NCBI GenBank assembly: GCA_015767395.1
Contig: JADWMI010000098.1
Location: 1-8,526 of the forward strand
DNA length: 8,526 bases
From: Bacteroidota bacterium
Lineage (GTDB): Bacteria > Bacteroidota > Bacteroidia > Flavobacteriales > Flavobacteriaceae
Direction of reading: 5' to 3'
Shown here piece by piece: positions 1 through 6,166 of this stretch (position 1 is its first letter; each line of letters opens with the position of its first letter). The notes under the pieces are model-generated. The model saw only the letters and a program-made list of their open reading frames with translations, did not search any database and was not told where the DNA came from. The position numbers and the translations under genes are program-made.

Positions 1-410
1 ATTTCCAGATAGGCATAAACCGATGGCATTAAGGCAATACCCCTACCTATAAAATAGGAGATGATTCCTCCTATATAAGATAGCACAGCCAGCATTGTTA
101 AATAGAAAATTGGCATCTGGGTTTTATCAGCCCATGCTATAAATATTTCAGGCGGAATTAGGCCTAAGAAAGATTCTGAAGCAAAGAATACCGTCAGTAT
201 GGCTATTGGGCTATAAGTTGTTGTTATGGAGGTAAATAAGTCATCAAAATCGATAACAAAAGCATGAATGATCCAAAGTCCTACGATAAACAAAACGATT
301 GGTATAATAGCCTTTCCAACACTTGATCTTACAAAAGCATAAAAGCCCGTATATGAATAATACTGGTGAAGTAATCTGATTTTTGACTTTTTTACACTTT
401 GTTTTGGCAT
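1..410 (-). CDS. VTT/DedA-like (SNARE-associated type) membrane protein, C-terminus beyond the window
   Basis: The frame opens with ATG at 410 and runs without a stop to the window edge, giving 136 residues of the N-terminal part. A basic start (MPKQSVKKSK) is followed by a membrane segment at about residues 35-53, then a hydrophobic stretch at 67-92 containing the E79-x3-G83-x2-PPE88 pattern, then another membrane segment at 101-127 ending in a YFIGRG motif (119-124). An acidic residue followed by a P/G-E turn, and later a G-x3-Y-x2-GR motif, are characteristic of the VTT (DedA/TMEM41/VMP1) family. Known members act as scramblases or flippases for lipids and undecaprenyl phosphate in the inner membrane; the substrate here cannot be told. 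The gene lies downstream of the EamA gene on the same strand, but the 178-bp gap and a good -7 box at 450-457 suggest its own transcript. Family assignment rests on motif recognition only. Confidence 0.72.
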   Translation of the reverse strand, partial: MPKQSVKKSKIRLLHQYYSYTGFYAFVRSSVGKAIIPIVLFIVGLWIIHAFVIDFDDLFTSITTTYSPIAILTVFFASESFLGLIPPEIFIAWADKTQMPIFYLTMLAVLSYIGGIISYFIGRGIALMPSVYAYLE

Positions 411-449
411 TGCACTCTTAACTATGTTAAATCCTATTTTAGAGGATTG

Positions 450-457
450 CAAAGATA
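450..457 (-). promoter_or_regulatory. Bacteroidota-type -7 box for the VTT-like gene
   Basis: Read on the minus strand this is TATCTTTG, an exact match to the TAnnTTTG box of the Bacteroidota housekeeping sigma factor. It lies 39 bases upstream of the ATG at 410, a sensible leader length. The bases upstream (458-500) are strongly AT-rich, but I see no clean TTG-type -33 element at the usual 19-20-bp spacing. Confidence 0.55.
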
Positions 458-588
458 CTACATATTCATAATTTATAATTCCTTTATGTAGTTCTTAACA
501 TAATTATATGATATTTATTTTATGAAGCTATAAAATAGTATGATCTTAGATAGGTAAAGGCCTCAATGAGTTAAAAAAATCGTCGAGA

Positions 589-1431
589 TTATTGATTCTT
601 GGGTTTGTAGCTTACATTTAAGATCAAACCGCCAATAATAAGTGCAATTCCCAAAAGACTCCAGAAAGTATAAACTTCACCAAATAGCATCAGGCCAAAT
701 AAAACAGTAAAAACAACTTCTATGTATTTTAAAGGGGCCACATGACTTGTTGAAGCCATTTGAAAAGCTTTGGTCATAAAAAGCTGTCCAATATAACCGA
801 ACACGCCTAAACTCAGCAAAAACACCCACTCTATCCCAACAGGATTATCCCAATTCCCTATGGATAAGACACCTCCAGTTAGCGTGGCGATGACCATAAA
901 ATAATTCACGATGACAACAGGATGATCGTCTCTTCCTATTTTACCGATTATTACGTACACCAATCCACTAAAAACGGAAGCGATTAAAACAAGTAATAAT
1001 CCAAAAGAATCAACCTGAGAGTCAAAGCCCTTTAATATAAGGACGCCTAAAAAGGACATTATAAAAAATAGCCAACGTATTGGCGCTACCTTTTGCTTAA
1101 AAAAAAGAATCGCGAAAATGGTTGCAAAAATAGGTGCTATATACCTTAAGGATACTGCTGTGCCAACGGGTAAATATTTAATTGACATAAAGAAGAGTGT
1201 CATTGAGCTAGCCCCTACCAGCCCTCTCAATACGAGTAATTTTCTTTTGTTTCCTAAGATGGGGATCTTGTTTCTTAAGAGAAACCCAAAAGTAAAAAAA
1301 AGCGAACCTGCCGATCTGAAAAACACAATTTGATGTGGATTAATTCTAACCAAATACCTTACAAGCACATTCATGCAAGCAAAGGCCAAGGTACTCATCA
1401 GCATAAATTTTATAGCCTTTTTAACCGCCAT
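589..1431 (-). CDS. EamA/DMT-family ten-helix inner-membrane transporter
   Basis: This 280-residue protein has the usual length and layout of the drug/metabolite transporter superfamily: about ten hydrophobic helices (roughly 7-28, 35-52, 65-84, 89-111, 118-135, 143-163, 171-190, 202-221, 233-251, 256-273) forming two EamA repeats of five. Typical marks are FFRS at 37-40, the helix-4 stretch around RYIAPIFA (96-103), and in the second repeat the KAFQMAS segment (221-227), the APLKY segment (232-236), the FGE motif at 250-252 and the glycine-rich last helix. The family exports or imports small metabolites by proton- or solute-coupled exchange; the substrate cannot be inferred. The start MAVKK precedes the first helix directly and is well placed. 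The gene has its own -7 box at 1482-1489 and is divergent from the AsmA-like gene. It ends in TAA, followed by a weak GATT stem and a T7 run (569-580 region) that might aid termination. Confidence 0.9.
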   Translation of the reverse strand: MAVKKAIKFMLMSTLAFACMNVLVRYLVRINPHQIVFFRSAGSLFFTFGFLLRNKIPILGNKRKLLVLRGLVGASSMTLFFMSIKYLPVGTAVSLRYIAPIFATIFAILFFKQKVAPIRWLFFIMSFLGVLILKGFDSQVDSFGLLLVLIASVFSGLVYVIIGKIGRDDHPVVIVNYFMVIATLTGGVLSIGNWDNPVGIEWVFLLSLGVFGYIGQLFMTKAFQMASTSHVAPLKYIEVVFTVLFGLMLFGEVYTFWSLLGIALIIGGLILNVSYKPKNQ

Positions 1432-1481
1432 AACTATCCACGTTTAAATTACGTTTTATTGGGTTTATTTATTAAAAAAAG

Positions 1482-1489
1482 CAAAAGTA
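1482..1489 (-). promoter_or_regulatory. Bacteroidota-type -7 box for the EamA transporter gene
   Basis: On the minus strand this reads TACTTTTG, an exact TAnnTTTG match, 50 bases upstream of the ATG at 1431. No obvious -33 TTG element is present at the standard spacing; a T-rich stretch lies there instead. Confidence 0.5.
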
Positions 1490-1525
1490 ACTAATAGTAA
1501 GAAAAAATTGATCACATTTTAGTCA

Positions 1526-1540
1526 TATGCTATCAGCATA
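1526..1540. repeat. Inverted repeat, possible operator in the divergent promoter region
   Basis: TATGCT (1526-1531), a 3-base centre, and AGCATA (1535-1540) form a perfect 6-bp inverted repeat. It sits immediately upstream of the best plus-strand -7 candidate (1544-1551), where a bound repressor would block the AsmA-like promoter. The arms are short, so the operator role is inference only. Confidence 0.3.
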
Positions 1541-1543
1541 AGA

Positions 1544-1551
1544 TAATTTTA
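1544..1551 (+). promoter_or_regulatory. Candidate -7 box for the AsmA-like gene
   Basis: TAATTTTA matches TAnnTTTG at all but the last position and lies 30 bases before the ATG at 1582. No clear -33 element is seen. It is the best plus-strand candidate in the 150-bp divergent region. Confidence 0.3.
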
Positions 1552-1581
1552 CATTTACTTTACAAAATTGATCGTTTTAAG

Positions 1582-4500
1582 ATGTTTAGAAAAAGAGTGA
1601 GGAGAATAATTAAAATAACAGGTTCGCTGATCCTTATTTTTACAATCATTATTCTTGGCGTAGCTTATTATCTTGAAAGACATAAGGAAGAAGTATTTCA
1701 GAAATTTGAAGAATGGTATGCAGAAAATTATTACGGAAATGTAACGCTGGATACTATTTCCATAAGTGCGTATCGTAATTTCCCAAATGTGGCTTTAACT
1801 TTAAACGGTTTCGCCATCAGTGATAGCATTTCAAATTATAAGTCTGGAACCATTGCATTCAAAGAAATACAGCTTTTTGTTTCTATTGAAAAGATTTTTA
1901 AAAAAGAGATTCAATTCAAGTCATTAGAGCTTAAAGGGGGCGACTTGAATTTATTAACCTTGAAAAATTCAGGAAAACCCGAGCGAAAATTGTTTTCAAA
2001 ACGAAAAGTAGACAGCCTGTCTATCAATAATGAATCTCATAATTGGTTTTCTGATAAGGACGTTAAGGTACTGCTTGAAAATATAAAATTTTCATTGAGC
2101 GATCATTCTAAAAACAAACGCATCACAGGATTCCTAAATAAATTAAACGCCCAACTTTCTATTAGTGATACTGTGATTAATTCGTCGGTGAATATGAATA
2201 TTCAGATGAAAGAATTGGGTTTGAACCTAGAAAAAGGAACTTTTTTGAATGATGCTGAATTAGATGGGGAATTTTCTATTGCATTCAATAAAACAAAACA
2301 GCTCATTGAAATTCCAGATTTCGATTTGAAAATAAATGAGCAATTTTTTAAAGTAAAAGCTGCTATTAATACGGCCGATTCAGGCAGTTTTGATATTGTA
2401 TTAGAAAATGACCAAACAGATTTAAATGCAACAGTATCTCTCCTTAGCCAAAATATTCAGCAAAAAATAGAGAATTATACATCTTCCAAACCTTTATATA
2501 CCCATACTGAAATTAAAGGAGGATTTGAGCATGGAAATAATCCTATCATAAAAATTGAGTACCAAACTACTGATAATGATATTTATATTAACGAGAATCT
2601 TCAGTTAAAAAATGTATCCTTTTCAGGGGATTTTACAAATAGAATATATAGTGATGAACGTGCGGATTTTGAAAGTAAAAAAGATGCTCAAATACATATA
2701 AACAATTTAACTGCTAGGCTGAATAATCTTTCAATAAACCTTGAAAGTGCCACCATATTCAGTGTTCCTGAAACTGACACAATTACAATTTCAAAAGAAA
2801 ATCCAAAATGGCTTTCGGATAAAAGCACGAAAATTATAATTGCAAATGGTCAATTTATATTGAATGATACGGTTAAAAATAAGCGAATTACAGGTTATGT
2901 CAATTCATTAAATACTCAGATTTACACAAATGATAATGAAATTCATTCGGTTACCGATATGGATATTCAAATGAAAGAAATGGGTTTAAATCTGAGCAAG
3001 GGAACTTTTTTCAATGATGCAAATTTGACAGGAAACTTCAATTCTCTGTACCATAAACAAAAGAAGCATCTCACAATCCCCTTTTTTAAGTTAAAAATTG
3101 ATAAACAGTACTTTAACGTTAAGGCCGATATTTCTACCAAGGGTTCAGGTTCTTTTATTTTTGTTTTAGAAAACCCCAAAAACAATTTTAAAGCGACCAC
3201 TTCTCTTCTATCCCAAAATATCCAGGAAAAGTTAAAAATTTTTAAGGTGGCAAAACCTTTATATACACATACCACTTTGATAGGTAGTTTTGAACACGGG
3301 AGCAACCCGCTCATAACAGTTCAATGCAAAACACAGAATAATGACATTCGTGTAAATAACAAGATTGAATTTAAAAATGTAAGCTTTTCTGGTAGCTTTG
3401 TAAATAGAATTTATGATGATGAACGTGCAAAAACTGAAGACAAAAAAGATCTAAAAATAGAATTTAAGACTTTAAATGCTGATTATGAAGATATTTCATT
3501 AGAATTTAACAGGGCCATACTTTTGAGCTCACCTGAAAATAAATCCTATGTAGATTATGAATTTACAGTTAAAGAACCTTCTTCTGTTTTGAATAATTTT
3601 TTCAATAATACAGCGTTTATTTTTTCTGAAGGTGAGCTCGACTTTAAAACAAGTTTTAAAGGTAATATAGCTGTTTTAGACAGTGTATATTACAATTCTC
3701 AGAGTAAATTGACTTTGAACAAAACTAAAATATTACATAAACCATTAGCGCTGGAATTTCCAATTCACGAACTCACTATTGAGATAAAAAATGCCGACGG
3801 CTATCTCGAATCATTGGTCATCCCTTTAAATGAAACAAAAAATCATCTAAACTTTAAAGGAGATATTGACAATGTTGTATCCTTAATTTTAGATAGCACG
3901 GCTACTGTGACATCAAATTTAGAATTGTCTTCAGAAAAAATTATATGGAAGGATTTCTTTTCAATGTTTAAACTACCTAAAAAAAATAAAACCGAAAGTG
4001 ATAATGCAATTCTATTAAATGAGACCTTAAGATTGATCCACGATAAGTTCAATCCGAAATTCGATTTGAAGCTCGGTAATTTTCAATACGAAAATACAAC
4101 GATAAACAATATAATTTCAGAAGTGTATTTTGATCAGCAGCGTTTGTACATGAAAGAAACCGGATTTAATTATGGTGACGGAAAAATATTTTTGGGATTA
4201 ATCTTTGACTTTTCAGAAATAAACCACACGTTATTTGATTTTGACGTTAAAATTGAAAATGTTGATTTGGAAAATTTTTTAAAAGAATTCAACTATTTTG
4301 AGCTTACCTCTTTAAAAGAAGCAAAAAAAGTAGCCGGAATCATATCTCTTACTACTGAAATGAAAGGAAGTATTCATGAAGAAAATGGCTTAGACACAAA
4401 AAGCCTAAAAGGTCTTGTGAATTTTGACCTTCGAGAATTAGAATTAAATGGTTTTGAACCAATTCAAAAAATTGGAAATAAAATATTTAAAAAGAAACGA

Positions 4501-4926
4501 TTTGAAAACATTCGTTTTGCCGATATATCTGAAGAATTATATATTTCAAACAGAACTGTTGAAATTCCAAGAATGGAAATACAATCTACAGCGTTTAATT
4601 TGTTTGTTGAAGGGCATCTTAATTATGACAACAAAACAAATATTTGGATATCTGTTCCGCTCTCTAATTTAAAAAAACGTGACCTTGCTGATATTCCAGT
4701 TGAAAAGGGATTTATAGATGCTGGAAACAAAGTGTTTGTTGAAGTAAAGGACGGTAGTGAAAAAAAGTTAGAGTATATATTTCATCTCAATAATAAAAAA
4801 TTATATGAGGAAAAAGGGATATTAAATCAATACAGGGAAGATCATAAGAAAAGTAGAAAGCAAAAAAATAAAAATAAAAAAACAGAAAAAGAAAAGGAGA
4901 AGTTGACGAAAAAGCCCAATCAATAA
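1582..4926 (+). CDS. AsmA-like envelope protein with an internal 255-residue tandem duplication
   Basis: This 1114-residue protein has a basic N-terminus (MFRKRVRR), one membrane helix at about 11-30 and a long extracytoplasmic part rich in alternating beta-strand pattern. That is the layout of AsmA/TamB-type proteins, anchored in the inner membrane and reaching toward the outer membrane. The N-terminal block (about 50-130) has the family's usual run: a short helix, strands, then an amphipathic segment and a KGGDLNLL stretch (118-125). The C-terminal block (about 820-1060) matches the AsmA C-terminal region in character, with FDLRELELNGFEPIQ-like text at 948-962. Residues 144-398 and 399-653 are tandem copies. 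The tail (1088-1112) is strongly lysine-rich. AsmA-family proteins are known or proposed to form a beta-groove that carries phospholipid between membranes; that function is inferred here. The start is the first ATG in a frame that fits the positive-inside rule. No partner gene lies downstream; the next gene is convergent. Confidence 0.85.
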   Translation: MFRKRVRRIIKITGSLILIFTIIILGVAYYLERHKEEVFQKFEEWYAENYYGNVTLDTISISAYRNFPNVALTLNGFAISDSISNYKSGTIAFKEIQLFVSIEKIFKKEIQFKSLELKGGDLNLLTLKNSGKPERKLFSKRKVDSLSINNESHNWFSDKDVKVLLENIKFSLSDHSKNKRITGFLNKLNAQLSISDTVINSSVNMNIQMKELGLNLEKGTFLNDAELDGEFSIAFNKTKQLIEIPDFDLKINEQFFKVKAAINTADSGSFDIVLENDQTDLNATVSLLSQNIQQKIENYTSSKPLYTHTEIKGGFEHGNNPIIKIEYQTTDNDIYINENLQLKNVSFSGDFTNRIYSDERADFESKKDAQIHINNLTARLNNLSINLESATIFSVPETDTITISKENPKWLSDKSTKIIIANGQFILNDTVKNKRITGYVNSLNTQIYTNDNEIHSVTDMDIQMKEMGLNLSKGTFFNDANLTGNFNSLYHKQKKHLTIPFFKLKIDKQYFNVKADISTKGSGSFIFVLENPKNNFKATTSLLSQNIQEKLKIFKVAKPLYTHTTLIGSFEHGSNPLITVQCKTQNNDIRVNNKIEFKNVSFSGSFVNRIYDDERAKTEDKKDLKIEFKTLNADYEDISLEFNRAILLSSPENKSYVDYEFTVKEPSSVLNNFFNNTAFIFSEGELDFKTSFKGNIAVLDSVYYNSQSKLTLNKTKILHKPLALEFPIHELTIEIKNADGYLESLVIPLNETKNHLNFKGDIDNVVSLILDSTATVTSNLELSSEKIIWKDFFSMFKLPKKNKTESDNAILLNETLRLIHDKFNPKFDLKLGNFQYENTTINNIISEVYFDQQRLYMKETGFNYGDGKIFLGLIFDFSEINHTLFDFDVKIENVDLENFLKEFNYFELTSLKEAKKVAGIISLTTEMKGSIHEENGLDTKSLKGLVNFDLRELELNGFEPIQKIGNKIFKKKRFENIRFADISEELYISNRTVEIPRMEIQSTAFNLFVEGHLNYDNKTNIWISVPLSNLKKRDLADIPVEKGFIDAGNKVFVEVKDGSEKKLEYIFHLNNKKLYEEKGILNQYREDHKKSRKQKNKNKKTEKEKEKLTKKPNQ
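2011..2775 (+). repeat. Copy A of the tandem coding duplication in the AsmA-like gene
   Basis: Encodes residues 144-398. It aligns to copy B with a constant offset of 255 residues and no gaps. Shared anchors are KNKRITG (177-183), IQMKE (207-211), GTF-ND (219-224), SLLSQNIQ (286-293), KPLYTHT (303-309), FEHG (315-318), KNVSFSG (343-349) and NRIY-DERA (353-361). My hand count gives about 128 identical residues of 255 (50%). At DNA level the exact matches are short, for example the 14-mer at 2488-2501, so the duplication is not recent. Confidence 0.93.
2776..3540 (+). repeat. Copy B of the tandem coding duplication in the AsmA-like gene
   Basis: Encodes residues 399-653 and directly abuts copy A. 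The matching anchors fall at 432-438, 462-466, 474-479, 541-548, 558-564, 570-573, 598-604 and 608-616. The 14-mer of copy A recurs at 3253-3266, exactly 765 bp downstream. Similarity fades after the SSPEN stretch (649-653), and no third copy follows. Confidence 0.93.
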
Positions 4927-4932
4927 TTGATT
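4918..4932. terminator. Weak stem-loop between convergent genes, possibly a two-way terminator
   Basis: AATCAA (4918-4923) and TTGATT (4927-4932) are perfect 6-bp arms around a 3-base loop that is itself the TAA stop codon of the AsmA-like gene. TT follows on the plus strand (the T run is 4931-4934), and on the minus strand a TTTTT run follows after GGGC. The position in a 17-bp convergent gap fits a shared terminator, but the stem is nearly all A/T and would be weak. Confidence 0.3.
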
Positions 4933-4943
4933 TTATCACTCAT

Positions 4944-5978
4944 TTATTTTAATAAATTTTGCTGCACACCATACAACGACAATTTTTCTGCCTTACCCTT
5001 AAGCTCGATTTCACCCTTTTCCTTTAGAATAAACTTTTTATTGTTTTTGACAAAAGGCAACATGTTTTTTGAAACTAACAATTTTTGACCTAGTACGTTA
5101 CACTTACCCTCTATTCTGGCAGTCGTATTTAAAACATCACCATGATATGCAATTTCTTTTTTTTGTCTTCCAACCGTTGTCACCATAACTTGCCCACAAT
5201 GTATGCCAGCCTTGAATTCAGGTATGAGGTTGTATTTTTTACTATAGGTCTTTCTTTTCTTTTTAATAATCTCTTTCATTTTAAAAAAGGTTCTAATGCA
5301 ATTTACATTGTCACCTTTCAATGGCCAAGTCACAATGATTTCGTCTCCTGCATACTGATAGATCTCCCCATTAAACATGATGATAGCTTCCGATATATCA
5401 TAAAAAAAATCTCTTATGAGTTCACTATACAGCTTATTGTCTAATTTTTCGGCAATTGCCGTGGAATCTTTTATATCAAGAAACATAAAAATTCTTGAAA
5501 CTTCTCTTGGCCGATGGTACAAACCTAACATCAGTTTTAAAAAATTCAGTTTTCCGGTTAATTGCATGACCTGGGAAATAAAAACCATAATTATTATGAA
5601 GGTCAAACTAAATAGGAAATCTCTTATAAATAAGGCGCTATATAGATATTGTGAAACGGCTTCCAAATAAGTAATCTGTTGGTCAAATGAAATTTCAATC
5701 GATAAAACCAGGCATAAAATAATACTTATGATAAGAGAATAAAGAAAAGCGCGAATAATAGTGACAAAAAGGGAAGAAATTTTATGAAATAATCTTTTTA
5801 GAACAAACTCTTCAAGAATTCCAACAATAAGACCTAGAAAAATACTGATTGTGCCAGCTTCAATAAACTCATTTAAAGTATGTGGATAAAAGAAAAAATT
5901 ATAGGATAACCCAAAAAATAATGCAATTCCTATAATAGCAAGGATATTCTGAAGTTTTAGTCTGCTTTCTGGTTTCAC
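4944..5978 (-). CDS. Membrane-anchored class III adenylate/guanylate cyclase
   Basis: The 344-residue protein has about four hydrophobic helices (roughly 10-31, 41-59, 70-93, 112-139) and then a class III cyclase domain from about 160 to 340, facing the cytoplasm. Metal-binding aspartates are D168 (FLDIKDS) and D212 (AGDE). The transition-state pair is N284 and R288 (GDVLNTTARIE), and the closing strand has ELKGK at 325-329. It would make cAMP or cGMP from the matching nucleoside triphosphate. By hand alignment the two purine-selecting positions are E254 and A277, not the Lys/Asp of classical adenylate cyclases. The start is GTG at 5978: an in-frame stop lies about ten codons upstream at 6009-6011, and no in-frame ATG occurs before the first helix. 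The gene stands alone, convergent with the AsmA-like gene. Confidence 0.87.
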   Translation of the reverse strand: MKPESRLKLQNILAIIGIALFFGLSYNFFFYPHTLNEFIEAGTISIFLGLIVGILEEFVLKRLFHKISSLFVTIIRAFLYSLIISIILCLVLSIEISFDQQITYLEAVSQYLYSALFIRDFLFSLTFIIIMVFISQVMQLTGKLNFLKLMLGLYHRPREVSRIFMFLDIKDSTAIAEKLDNKLYSELIRDFFYDISEAIIMFNGEIYQYAGDEIIVTWPLKGDNVNCIRTFFKMKEIIKKKRKTYSKKYNLIPEFKAGIHCGQVMVTTVGRQKKEIAYHGDVLNTTARIEGKCNVLGQKLLVSKNMLPFVKNNKKFILKEKGEIELKGKAEKLSLYGVQQNLLK

Positions 5979-6013
5979 GTCACAATTTGATATAAGATTG
6001 CAATAATTTTAAT

Positions 6014-6021
6014 TAAATATA
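6014..6021 (-). promoter_or_regulatory. Candidate -7 box for the cyclase gene
   Basis: On the minus strand this reads TATATTTA, one mismatch from TAnnTTTG, 35 bases upstream of the GTG start. A TTTAGG sequence lies about 17 bases further upstream and could serve as a poor -33 element. The surrounding DNA is very AT-rich, so chance matches are likely. Confidence 0.28.
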
Positions 6022-6108
6022 CATAATTAGTTAAAAGCCTAAAGGGTTTTCATAAAATTAAAACTGTTTTGATGTGATATAAATGGGCTAGCCTATAAAA
6101 ATTCACTG

Positions 6109-6123
6109 ATCTTAAATTAAGAT
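6109..6123. repeat. 15-bp perfect palindrome in the cyclase upstream region
   Basis: ATCTTAA (6109-6115), a single central A, and TTAAGAT (6117-6123) form an inverted repeat between the amidohydrolase stop and the cyclase start. No T-run follows directly in the direction of the minus-strand genes, so it is not a standard terminator. It could be a dimeric regulator site, though it lies about 130 bases from the cyclase start. Confidence 0.35.
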
Positions 6124-6148
6124 ATTTAAATTCTCTTTATCACTAATT

Positions 6149-6166
6149 CACTAATTATTATTAGTG
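6149..6166 (-). repeat. Stem-loop spanning the amidohydrolase stop codon
   Basis: CACTAAT (6149-6155) and ATTAGTG (6160-6166) are perfect 7-bp arms with a 4-base loop; the TAG stop codon (6151-6153) lies in one arm. ATTAGTG is repeated immediately downstream on the minus strand (6141-6147), so two alternative pairings exist. No U-run follows. It may stabilise the 3' end of the operon transcript or act as a poor terminator. Confidence 0.35.

Larger units (their letters stand above)
1504..1573. repeat. Pair of 10-bp direct repeats in the divergent intergenic region
   Basis: AAAATTGATC occurs at 1504-1513 and again at 1564-1573, exactly 60 bp apart. The second copy ends 8 bases before the AsmA-like start codon. 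Two copies could be binding sites for a regulator acting between the divergent genes, but 10 bp in AT-rich DNA can also recur by chance. Confidence 0.35.

Noticed and set aside
569..592. Intrinsic terminator after the EamA gene
   Set aside because: Only a 4-bp AATC/GATT stem precedes the T7 run on the minus strand; too weak to list as a feature.
1118..1333. Plus-strand open frame of 71 codons inside the EamA gene
   Set aside because: It lies fully antisense to a clear transporter gene, has no family features, and is expected from AT-rich coding DNA.
2967..3314. Minus-strand open frame of 115 codons inside the AsmA-like gene
   Set aside because: It is antisense to copy B of the duplication, whose protein sequence is conserved between copies; the reverse frame shows no recognisable domain.
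3541..4070. Possible third copy of the AsmA-like duplication
   Set aside because: None of the anchor motifs (KNKRITG, SLLSQNIQ, KPLYTHT, NVSFSG) recur after residue 653.
5142..5670. Two overlapping plus-strand open frames opposite the cyclase
   Set aside because: They overlap each other and mirror the conserved cyclase domain; composition is as expected of shadows.
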